A stretch of 64,000 nt of DNA from Leishmania martiniquensis (taxonomy: Eukaryota > Euglenozoa > Kinetoplastea > Trypanosomatida > Trypanosomatidae). The stretch lies in contig NC_090141.1 in the NCBI RefSeq assembly GCF_017916325.1, positions 410,929-474,928 on the forward strand, given 5' to 3'. The position numbers and the translations under genes were made by a program. Below, piece by piece: positions 40,385 through 50,816 of the stretch. The notes beneath the pieces were generated by a model that was not told the origin of the DNA, ran no database searches, and worked only from the letters and a program-made list of their open reading frames with translations. How positions within the stretch are numbered: position 1 is the first letter of the stretch; each line of letters begins with the position of its first letter.

Positions 40385-40678
40385 ATGGCCACTGGAGCAG
40401 AAGACGGTCAGATTGCCTACGAGGCACTCACGAACGCACAAAAGGCGGAGCTCACCGCTTGGCTGCGAAACGAGCTCGATGGCGGGAGTGGCCCCTCGCC
40501 ATGGCGACGGCACACGCAGGAGATGATTCACCAGGCCATGGCCCGGCGAGCCGCGTCCGGTGCACCACTCGATGCCGGGGACATTCTAGATGAAGTAATG
40601 CCGCACATTCGCGCTGCTGTTCCACCAGAGGTACGTGAAGGTCTCTTCCGCCGCATAGCAGAACAGCTGCACCAGTAG
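40385..40678 (+). CDS. Sus1/ENY2-like small protein
   Basis: The protein has 97 residues, close to human ENY2 (101). Its helical pattern aligns along the whole length with ENY2/Sus1: a first helix AQKAELTAWLRNELDGG, the Trp-containing turn SPWRRHTQEMIHQAMARR, then LDAGDILDEVMPHIRAAVP (ENY2 has a matching D-DL--E--P--RALVP), and EVREGLFRRIAEQLHQ. Sus1/ENY2 sits in the SAGA deubiquitinase module and in the TREX-2 mRNA-export complex at nuclear pores. The start at 40385 is the first ATG after the pyrimidine tract and gives the family length. The match is by eye and from memory, so the family is likely but not proven. Confidence 0.6.
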   Translation: MATGAEDGQIAYEALTNAQKAELTAWLRNELDGGSGPSPWRRHTQEMIHQAMARRAASGAPLDAGDILDEVMPHIRAAVPPEVREGLFRRIAEQLHQ

Positions 40679-41370
40679 CGCATGGGAGCCCTACGCGGAC
40701 CCCTTCGCCGTCTAATGGCTGCGACTCATTCTTACGGCAGGTGAACCGGTGGTGCAGCGCGAGAGCCAACTTGACTCACACCGCAGCCCAGACGGCGACG
40801 CGAAAGTGTTTATCGAAGGGGCCAAATGTTGTCGTTTTCGAGCCGCGCAGAGGCGGGGAGTGGTGAAAAAGATGTCCCTCGCTCCTCCCCCCTCCCGCAC
40901 ACGTATCGGCGCACAGCCCTTTTTTTTCTGTGCGTACCTTCGGTCTTGGCTCTGCAGATGATCCTTGAAAGCAGCAGCACTGACGTGACTGTCACTGCTC
41001 CCTCTCTCCCAGTCATCTCTTCCTCTAAACATGTCCACACGCATGTCGCCCTCTTCCATTGCGTTGCCTTTGTTGTTGTACCGTCCTCTCGCTTCTCTAT
41101 CCTCCATCCCCGAACGCCGCTCACATGCATGGCAGCATACGCGCCTCTCACCTCTGTTGTGCATCCCGTGGCTCTGTCCAACACGTAAGAAACCCCTCGC
41201 TGGTAACAACGCACCCCTCCCATCTGCCTTTGAATCCCTGCGCTGCCGCGTCGTCAGCTGAGTTTAACTGCCTCCGTGAGCAGTCTCGCGCAGACGAATT
41301 CGCGCCTCCGCCTTGTCGTCGTCCTCCTCTGTTTCTTCATCGGATTGTACCTCTCCGCCTCACGTGCGCA
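40679..41370. other. intergenic region
   Basis: Pyrimidine-rich stretches at about 41000-41030 and 41085-41105 precede the next gene. The downstream frame is open back to 41059, treated as 5' UTR. Confidence 0.55.
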
Positions 41371-42087
41371 ATGCCGGCGGCGTGTAATGCGGATATTGTA
41401 AAGCGTATCCGTGAAGGAAATCAGAAGCGCAAGGAGGAGGAGCGCAAGAAGCAGCAGCTTGAGCAGGAGTACCTCGAAGTTGTCACAAAGAAATTAGACG
41501 AGGAGCGGCAGAGTCTCAGCTCGACGCGGTTCCTGCCGAGTATCCTCATCTGCCTTCTCTTCGTCAGCTTTCCGCTCTCGGAACAGATTGTCGACTGGTG
41601 TCTCGTGGGCATTTTCTGCGTCGTGAACACGCTCCTCGCGTGCATCTTCGCCAACCCGTCGGAGTGGCTGAACATCGCCTCGATTGTCATGATCAACTTC
41701 TTCCTTGTTCGCTTCTCGGCTGAGATATACAGCATTCCCCAGCGGCTGGCGCAAGTGTCACCCATCCTGCTCATCGATTACGTCGCTATAAACTTGCTTA
41801 CCGCTGCCGCGGCGTACTGTCTGTATGTGAGCCCCCGCTTCTTCCGCTTTTCGCGCAGCCACGACGAGAAGGAGGGGCGGCAGAAGTCTGCCAAGCACAA
41901 GGGCCGCCATGCAAACGAGCATGACGTACTGAAGACGTTCGCGATGCAGAAGGCAGAGGCCGAACGACTCGACCACTTCCTCTGCGTAATGTTTCTGCTA
42001 AACGTGGCGGCGCTCATGTACCTTGATGTGATTCCCTTTCACATCGTTCTGCAGAATGGGCTGAATCTGTTTCGACTGCTGAGGTGA
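41371..42087 (+). CDS. multi-pass membrane protein of unknown function
   Basis: The protein has 238 residues from the ATG at 41371 (context gcgcaATGC). A charged N-terminal helix (KRKEEERKKQQLEQEYLEV), likely coiled coil, is followed by about five membrane spans: FLPSILICLLFVSFPLS, DWCLVGIFCVVNTLLACIF, LNIASIVMINFFLVRF, LLIDYVAINLLTAAAAYCL and HFLCVMFLLNVAALMYLDV. A basic loop (KEGRQKSAKHKGRHANEH) separates spans four and five. The layout, basic cytosolic coil then a helix bundle, recalls tail-insertion receptors such as GET2/CAML only in outline. No family is recognised with confidence. Confidence 0.75.
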   Translation: MPAACNADIVKRIREGNQKRKEEERKKQQLEQEYLEVVTKKLDEERQSLSSTRFLPSILICLLFVSFPLSEQIVDWCLVGIFCVVNTLLACIFANPSEWLNIASIVMINFFLVRFSAEIYSIPQRLAQVSPILLIDYVAINLLTAAAAYCLYVSPRFFRFSRSHDEKEGRQKSAKHKGRHANEHDVLKTFAMQKAEAERLDHFLCVMFLLNVAALMYLDVIPFHIVLQNGLNLFRLLR

Positions 42088-42908
42088 AAAAGAGATGCCC
42101 CCCCCCTCACACGCACAGACAAGCAACCGGTGGGGGATGAGGGGTTGGGGGGGAGGGGGGCATCTCTTGGTCGGTGCGTCGCGCCGCCATGAGCTCCGTT
42201 CTTCCTGGGGATTCCACTGCTGTCCTTTGCTTTCCCTGCCCTGACGAACTTCTCACGGTGTATCGTCTAATTCCGTCACGATGTGGCACGCTCCGGTGCG
42301 TGTGCGTGCTCCCCTCCCATGTGCTCGACACCCTCTTAAAGCGAGAGGCACCACGTGCTGACGTGATGCAGGCATCTTCTTGCGCAATCCTTGCCCAGTG
42401 TGTGTTGCGCGACACAAAACTGAAGAGGACTAGAAAGCATTCAGTCGGGACTCAAGAGACTCAGCGTGCGCTCATGTGGCGTGTCGGTGTGTGTGTGTGT
42501 GGAGGGGTGGCCACAGCGGTCAAGCGCTGCTACAAGCCGTAGCTGTTACAGCGCCACCCTTTCCTTTGTGTGCCTGCGCTTCGTGTACACCAGTGTCTAT
42601 GGAACTGCGCGGCAGCAGGATGGTGCAGTCTGGCACAGAGGTCTGCGACTCGGGGCCTCATGCGTTCGGTGCACCTGTCGCACGCTGTCAGGCATCTCAG
42701 TCTCTCCCTTCTCTTTCCCTTTCTATTCACTTCTCAACGCGACCCCTCGATCGCTCACATGCCATCCTCGCTGCCGCCGCTCGTAGCCATTCCATTCGCC
42801 GTGCCTGCAGCATCGCATCGCCTATCCGCACACCCGCACAGCGTCCGTTTCTGTCCGCCTTTCCTCCTGTCGTACTGTCGCTGCTCTTTCGCCTCAGCTT
42901 TTGAAAAA
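42088..42908. other. intergenic region
   Basis: A C run near 42093-42100, a TG run (42488-42500) and C/T tracts (42690-42735) are seen. An open frame from ATG 42189 is not accepted as a gene because it runs into the TG repeat. Confidence 0.5.
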
Positions 42909-43427
42909 ATGGGGCGACGCCGTAAGGGTGGTGGCAGAGGGAACAGCATTGCCACAGCGAAGGACAGCCCGCAGGATAGCGAGACACCAACGCCGACGCC
43001 GACCCCACCGCCGGCAGTTATCGGCACCGACGGGGCGAGTGCAACGCGCGCCGTGGCAGAGGCAGCAGTCAAGCCGGCAGATCCAGTCACTGTCATGCCT
43101 TCCATTGAGCCCGCGTGGAGGCCAGCAGGCGCGGAAGTAGCGGCGGCCAGTGCACCAAACACCGCAGACGCCGTAGCTGCGCTCAACGCCTATGCCTACC
43201 AAAGTACCCTCAACGCAACTGCCGCTGGCGTGGTCGTCGAAGACGACGCCGACGACACGGATGCGGCGCAGCCAGTGTACTCAACTCCTTCGGCGTCGGC
43301 TCCTCATGCGTCTGGCAAGAAAGTGGCCTTCGTCACCTCAGCCGCGACCGCCACCCCCTTACATGACGAAAAGCTGCGAGAGGCGCGATGCGTGGAATCG
43401 GCGTGCGCCCACTGCGCCGTCATGTAG
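42909..43427 (+). CDS. small protein with C-terminal CaaX box
   Basis: The protein has 172 residues from the ATG at 42909. The N-terminus is strongly basic (MGRRRKGGGRGNS). The middle is Ala/Thr/Pro-rich and probably disordered, with an acidic patch (VVVEDDADDTDAAQ). The C-terminus reads ESACAHCAVM: the last four residues CAVM fit a CaaX prenylation motif, with Met as last residue favouring farnesylation, and upstream Cys residues could be palmitoylated. A membrane-tethered disordered protein is inferred. It is the last plus-strand gene before the convergent strand switch. The family is not recognised. Confidence 0.65.
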   Translation: MGRRRKGGGRGNSIATAKDSPQDSETPTPTPTPPPAVIGTDGASATRAVAEAAVKPADPVTVMPSIEPAWRPAGAEVAAASAPNTADAVAALNAYAYQSTLNATAAGVVVEDDADDTDAAQPVYSTPSASAPHASGKKVAFVTSAATATPLHDEKLREARCVESACAHCAVM

Positions 43428-43589
43428 TGGCAACGCACGACATAGCAACACAATATTTCTATTCGGTGGCATCCATCGGATGTCCAAGCGGATCGCTTAG
43501 CGCTCTAAAGGGGGGTCGGCATGGTGGGGGCGTAATGTCCTCTGGCGTGCCGGCCCCGCTTCGTGCGCGGGTGTCTCTCCGTCCTTTCG

Positions 43590-43770
43590 CCCGGGTTTGC
43601 TGCCCGCGCCCCCCTCGGCCGCCCCCGCAGGCGCGGGCCGGCGGGGGCGCCCCCCCGCCCCGCCAAACCGAACCCACCGCCCCCCCTAGGCCGCCTGCCG
43701 GCACCCCCGCCCCAGCCTAGGGCAGCCGAAGGGCGCGAGCCCCCCCACAAGCTCCGCGGGGCGGCGATGG
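43590..43770. other. GC-rich block with C-runs (G-quadruplex potential on minus strand)
   Basis: C runs of 3 to 8 bases repeat every few positions, for example CCCCCCTCGGCCGCCCCCG. On the minus strand these are closely spaced G runs that could fold into G-quadruplexes. Composition differs sharply from both flanks. Confidence 0.6.
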
Positions 43771-44180
43771 CAGCGGCAGGGGCATGGCAAAGCACAAAAG
43801 CCCATAGGCACAGGCGCCCAGCTGGCGAAGGCGGTGGCTCTATGTGACGCGCGCGCACGCCCAACGGCTCATGACCGGCGTAGCCAAGCGACACCTACCA
43901 CGACGCGAATAGCTCATCCTGTATGCACAATCGTCACCGTCGACGTGTTTTACCCGTTCGGTCATTTTTGGGTTTTCTCGTTGTGGTTGAGTGGTGCACA
44001 TCATCGTGCACGTAGAGTTGTTGTTGGTGTAAAAGGCTCGATGAAAATAGAAAAAACTCATCACCACAGTAAATTCTTATGAGAAACGAACTGTGCCGAT
44101 GAAAAGAGAAGCAATAGGGTACCAGAGCACGAGTAAAGCCACGAACAATTTTGATTCCGCTCTTTTGGCCGCTCTCCCAG

Positions 44181-44222
44181 ATATGAATATATATACATAT
44201 ACATATATATATATATATATAT
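44181..44222. repeat. AT dinucleotide tract
   Basis: An imperfect (AT)n run with ATAC interruptions lies inside the convergent strand-switch region. Confidence 0.9.
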
Positions 44223-44588
44223 CCAACGACCAAGGATAGCCGAAAGATCGCTAGAAAAGAGTTGGAGAGGCTGAAACGTCCCTTTAAGAGTAAATCGAAG
44301 TGAGATACGACAACTTCAGGGTCGAGCATTCGGGTGGAAACTCGATGAAGATATCGCTCGCAAACAGATGGAAAACAAAGAAACAAAAGACAGCATCAGC
44401 AAGGCATCGCATCAAGAACGTAACGGAAGTATCACTACGCACAGTTGCACACTAGCGCATAAGCGACTCCTCGGCTACCCGACGTGCCCAATGGACTTGC
44501 CCCTTGCTGTTTAACAAAACAGAAAAAAGTTGTGCCTGCTCCGGGGGAGTGCCTCGGCAGGTACAGCGGTGGAGTTGCGCGGCGCTCC

Positions 44589-46532
44589 TCAGGCCTTTGG
44601 CGCCTGCGCATCCCCCTCCTCGGGCCGTTGATCTTCTTGTTCGTAGGGCGCATACGATCTGGCATCAGGACTGCACCGCGCCTGGGCGGGCTCTGCGATG
44701 ACGTTTCCGTCGATGTCAATGTGGTCGCAGATGCGTGCCTTGGGTAGCAGCAGGAACGCAAGTGGAACGACCAGCAACGGCGTGCACAAGTGGCCTGTTA
44801 TGATCAAATAGGGCACGTTCGCAAAGTTGCACGGCGGCTTTGCAGAGACAGGCCAGAAGTTCTCTATCAACAGAGAACCAATGGCGATGGACATGGAGGT
44901 GCCAGCGCTGTTGAAGCCAGCCAGAAGCGCGAAGGAGATCGTTTCCGTGCCGCGCGGGCATAGGCGGGACATGAGGACCTGCGCTGGCGTAAAGGACATC
45001 ACAAAGCAAATCTCGTACACAATAGCGTCGCCGAGGATATACATGGCGTGATCAGGGATGCCGATGTGCACGTTCCACCTCTTGACGATGATCAGATCAA
45101 ATATCGAGCCCAGCACCTGTAAGAGCGTCGTCACGATAAAGACAAAGGCGTACCTGTGCCTCGAGAAGATGTGGGTGAAGAGAACAGCGCCGGTCACGCC
45201 GCCGACATCCGTGATCAGGGCGCCGACAGTCTGGTAAAACGTGTACGAGAAGTGCGGGCCGTCCGGCAGGCACGTGGGTTTCGCGAGGTAGAAGTTCGAG
45301 AGCACGCCAGGAATCTGCAAGTACAGGAGAGCGTTGAAGTAGATGAAAACGGCCGCCTTTGCGATGACGAACGGAAGCGAGAGAAAGGCACCACCCACAA
45401 ACACAACAGCGACAGCAATGCAGGCATACAGGAGCTGGCGCCGGGTCCCAAGCACAGTGGCACAGGCCTGCGTGACAATGCCGCACGTCATCACCAGCGC
45501 AAACGCGATGAGTCGCCAGTTTCGCCTCGCGATGTCGATGTTCACCTCCACTGCGCCACAGAGGCAAGAAGCGATCTCCGGCTCCACGAAATCTGCGTCG
45601 TCATCCTCCTCCGCTGAGTCCACTGCCTTGTCCACTGCGAGCACCTTCATGTCCGAACCCGTGACGGGCTCTACCACACGGCCGTCGACAGCCTTGGGGG
45701 TCTGCTGCTGTTTCAAGCGCTTCAGCTGCTGAAACTCCATGAGGGCGTCCTCGAGGCGGTTCGTGCGGTTCTTCTTCTCCTCATACATGTTGAAAATGAA
45801 GAAGAACATTGGGATGAATTGCAGCACAGCCGACAGGATAACTCCAACGTACGTCAGCTTCGCATCCGACAAAGGTCCCATCATGCAGGACGCAAGGATG
45901 GTGCCGACAAAGGTCATGGCCCACACCCAACTCACCAGTGCCGGGCCCGCCTTGGGCCTTTGGCGCATCGAACGACTGAAGTGGCCCTGGGATAGAATGT
46001 CGATGTTGGATTTGCCGAGGCAGGTGAGAAACACAAACGTCGCGGCAGCGTTCGCGGACGACTCCTTCGCGGGAAGCAGTGCATACGCCAAGGCAGCGGC
46101 TGTGCCTAGCAGTGCCGAGAACGCCATGTACCACCGCTTTGTGTAGCCAAAGAGCGCAATCACGTCCGCGATCGAGGCGATAAACGGCTTCAGTGACCAC
46201 CCAAGGCTGTACATGCTGGCAAGGCGCTGATACCGTGCAACATTCAGTCCGTAGCGCACAATGAACATCGGTTGTCGAGAGACTCTGATGATCCGGCTGG
46301 TTGCGCCCTTCGATAGCGTGTAGGTAAGACCGAGAGAAATGGTAAACTTGGGTCCAAAGGCGGCAGTGACCTTGCCGAAAAGTGGGATGTAGCGCAAACA
46401 AGGCGCAGCCTCGAACCACTTTGTCGCCGTGGGATGCTCACACTCTGCACGAACGTTCTCGGATGCGTCATCTTCCTTGTGGCTGCCAGCGTCGCCCTCG
46501 CGCGTCTCCGGAGTCGTCTTTGTGGACGCCAT
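44589..46532 (-). CDS. folate/biopterin transporter (BT1 family)
   Basis: The protein has 647 residues from the ATG at 46532. About twelve membrane spans are visible, split by a charged central loop of roughly 80 residues (NMYEEKKNRTNRLEDALMEF and following). BT1-family signatures are present: the loop SLGWSLKPFIASIADV, then FGYTKRWYMAFSALLG, SSCMMGPLSD-like ASCMMGPLSDAKLTY and, late in the protein, ETISFALLAGFNSAGTSM. Members import folates, biopterin or S-adenosylmethionine across the plasma membrane of trypanosomatids. The substrate cannot be decided from sequence. The long acidic N-terminus is likely cytosolic. It is the last gene of the minus-strand unit. Confidence 0.88.
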   Translation of the reverse strand: MASTKTTPETREGDAGSHKEDDASENVRAECEHPTATKWFEAAPCLRYIPLFGKVTAAFGPKFTISLGLTYTLSKGATSRIIRVSRQPMFIVRYGLNVARYQRLASMYSLGWSLKPFIASIADVIALFGYTKRWYMAFSALLGTAAALAYALLPAKESSANAAATFVFLTCLGKSNIDILSQGHFSRSMRQRPKAGPALVSWVWAMTFVGTILASCMMGPLSDAKLTYVGVILSAVLQFIPMFFFIFNMYEEKKNRTNRLEDALMEFQQLKRLKQQQTPKAVDGRVVEPVTGSDMKVLAVDKAVDSAEEDDDADFVEPEIASCLCGAVEVNIDIARRNWRLIAFALVMTCGIVTQACATVLGTRRQLLYACIAVAVVFVGGAFLSLPFVIAKAAVFIYFNALLYLQIPGVLSNFYLAKPTCLPDGPHFSYTFYQTVGALITDVGGVTGAVLFTHIFSRHRYAFVFIVTTLLQVLGSIFDLIIVKRWNVHIGIPDHAMYILGDAIVYEICFVMSFTPAQVLMSRLCPRGTETISFALLAGFNSAGTSMSIAIGSLLIENFWPVSAKPPCNFANVPYLIITGHLCTPLLVVPLAFLLLPKARICDHIDIDGNVIAEPAQARCSPDARSYAPYEQEDQRPEEGDAQAPKA

Positions 46533-48228
46533 TAGGAGTCCAAAAGCGCTTGTGAAAACAGAAAGTTGTCCAAAAGATAAAAGCGAATGCGAAAACTAAG
46601 AGCGAAATAGTTGTTCTCTTATGTGTAGTTGCTGATTTACTGATGATTTGGGGACTTCACAAAGAAAAAAATGAAAAAAGTCAATGAGTTACTGTCGGAC
46701 GGTCGGCACGGAAGGGTGAGGTGAAAAAAAGGGTAGGAGATGAGAAAAGAACGAGCGACAGCAGAGAAAATGTGGAAACATGAACTCACAATGCACCTTG
46801 ATGGAAGAGCTCTGCGCATGCCCCAGTGTCGATTCCTGTGAAATTGCCGTCAAGCAATGACAGCGAATTCCCTGCATGCATCAACGGAAAGGATTTGCTG
46901 CACTTTTTCATGGTACAGTTTTGGTCTTTGATGCCTGTCTTCACGCTGTCGCAGGAATTTTTGTCAGAGTTTTCCCCAAGCAAGTAGGTAAAAAAGTGGT
47001 GCTTGATAAGCGCTGAGCACAGGAGCACCTGCAGCCACCTCGGGGGCGCCTGCGCCTCTTAGATTAGACAGTGCTGTGGGCACGCCTAGGTGCACCCTTG
47101 ACACTCAGCGGCGGTCGGCTCCAAGCTTTCTTTGAGTATTAGGGCGCAGCGGGGTATGTCGATATCACGAAACCGCTTTCCAAGACGTGGCGTGGGCAGT
47201 CCTCCTTCGGCTGGTAGGGAGGAGAAAGGCACAGAGCAGATGGGTGACGGTCATCGCGCTCACGAAGAGTGTGCACGACTTTGCTGAGGGCAAAACAAGT
47301 GCGTCCACCGCCATAGCAGGGAGATGAAGCGCGAGTTCCAATGCGCGTGTAAGACTACCTGGGTGCCAAGTCAGTGCGGCGTGCTCTACTACTCCCACGC
47401 TAACGGAATGCGTCTAAAACGCGTGTTCCAGGCCCGTAATACTCGTGTTTTGCGAGCCGTTCCCACCACGTCAGATGCCCGAAGGCGTGGGAAGGGGAGA
47501 GAAACACGGTGGGTAGCAATAGCAGAGAGGATGGGCTTTGAGAGCGCACTGCCGGGCCACGACAGCGGGGCGGGCGCCACCACATAGTAGTAGTAATCAC
47601 CCCGCGTGCCGCACCGTATACATACACGTAGGAAGCTAGCGGCAACTTGAAGCAATCAGCAGAGCTCGGCCGAAAGGACGACGAATACAGTGCCAACCGG
47701 GTTGTGTTCTCAGGCTACACCACGTGCGCTAAAAAAAAGTGTCAACACGATTGCGATCGTGTCAGAAAAACAGAAGAGCAGTCGCGCCGCTGTCAGTTTT
47801 GTTTTTGATGGTGCTCCGAGGTGCCGCACCAGTACTCGTTGCTTTGTGGCAAGCCCGCGTTCGCTACACCCGCTGATGGCGCTACCTGATGTGTGAAACG
47901 CCCCTGTTACTACAATGCGGTGACCGCAGGAAGGAAGAAACAAATGTTGCCCGGTACGTGACTCCAGAGCACGTGGTGGTGCAGCGCAAGCCCTGTAGGA
48001 CGGTCACTGCTTCTGCTCTAGCGTGCTGCCGGCGACCAAGAGCGCACTCCGCTCAAGCATTATCGCAATGTCGGAAGAATGATACGGGCCTGCAACAGCA
48101 AAGGAGGCGCAGAAAAGCTACACGGTCACACACACACACCCTTGCCTCAGGCACAAAACGCGAGTCGCGACAGCCGCCAAGCAAAACAGAGTGTTAGATG
48201 GGCAACGCACAGATATGGAGAGGGTGGC
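46533..48228. other. 1.7-kb intergenic region
   Basis: It is AT-richer than the plus-strand intergenics and carries several short frames on both strands with no recognisable product. Read on the minus strand, this is the 3' flank of hemF and 5' flank of the transporter. Nothing further is seen. Confidence 0.55.
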
Positions 48229-50120
<1,892 letters not shown>

Positions 50121-50816
50121 TCACCCGCCACTTGCACCTATCCATCTCCTTCCAACAACCATGGCTGCTGACATACCTACGGCCGCAAGCACCCAGCGCG
50201 CTACGCTGCGACGTCCAAGAATCCTATCAGGCTTTTCGTCCACAGCCAGTTTTGGTTGCGATAGCTGTGGAGACGCTAGGGCTCCAAAATCAGAAGCGAA
50301 CTGTCTGACTGCATTCCAATCAGTATAAACCGTTTCTTTAGTCGAATCTGTCTCACCCCCTGTCACGCACATAATCAACTGTATGAGGAGACGATCGAAA
50401 ACGTTGTAGCGAGGATACCAGAGTGCTCCCGCAAAAACGCCAGTTAGTTGGGGAGCCCATGGTGACTGATTGAGAAACTTGCGTGTGTAGACGTTAGTCG
50501 TAGCGGTGTTTTTGTCTCTCTTGCGCGCTGTCAGGTTAACGCTGAAAAAAGCAGATGGCATGGCGTTCAGCTCACTGTAGTGCTGCCTCACATAGCTTGT
50601 GAGGAAAGTGCTGAAATGGCCATAGCGAACCGACGCGCCAACAAGAACCTTCTCATAGTCTGATAGCACGTAGTTGATACCGTCCTTGATATCGACAACA
50701 TCGCAACGCACCCCTTTTTCGTCAGCGAGATGCTGTGCGATTGCATCCATAATCGTTTTAGTATGTCCGTCCGTTGTAGAGTACAACAAGAGGTATTTCG
50801 GATTACACGATCTCAT
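50121..50816 (-). CDS. PPOX: protoporphyrinogen oxidase, flavodoxin (HemG) type, with C-terminal anchor
   Basis: The protein has 231 residues from the ATG at 50816. The flavodoxin-like fold is clear: FMN loop YLLLYSTTDGHT, VLVGASVRYGHF, the family-specific long loop MPSAFFSVNLTARKRDK, and FAGALWYPRYNVFDRLLI with GGETDSTKETVYTDW. These match E. coli HemG segment for segment. After the catalytic domain there are about 45 extra residues ending in a membrane helix (RWVLAAVGMSAAMVVGRRW). HemG oxidises protoporphyrinogen IX to protoporphyrin IX, in bacteria passing electrons to quinones. In Leishmania this gene is of bacterial origin. The tail may anchor it to a membrane, which is inferred. Confidence 0.92.
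   Translation of the reverse strand: MRSCNPKYLLLYSTTDGHTKTIMDAIAQHLADEKGVRCDVVDIKDGINYVLSDYEKVLVGASVRYGHFSTFLTSYVRQHYSELNAMPSAFFSVNLTARKRDKNTATTNVYTRKFLNQSPWAPQLTGVFAGALWYPRYNVFDRLLIQLIMCVTGGETDSTKETVYTDWNAVRQFASDFGALASPQLSQPKLAVDEKPDRILGRRSVARWVLAAVGMSAAMVVGRRWIGASGG

Larger units (their letters stand above)
43428..44588. other. convergent strand-switch region
   Basis: Plus-strand genes end at 43427 and minus-strand genes end at 44589, so two polycistronic units converge here. The stretch contains a highly GC-rich block (about 43590-43770) followed by AT-richer DNA with an AT dinucleotide tract. In Leishmania, convergent switch regions are transcription termination zones enriched in base J. 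No tRNA or protein gene was found. Confidence 0.7.

Noticed and set aside
42189..42542. Plus-strand frame beginning MSSVLPGDSTAVLCF
   Set aside because: The start looks protein-like, but the frame runs into a TG repeat and no motif is recognisable; left as intergenic.
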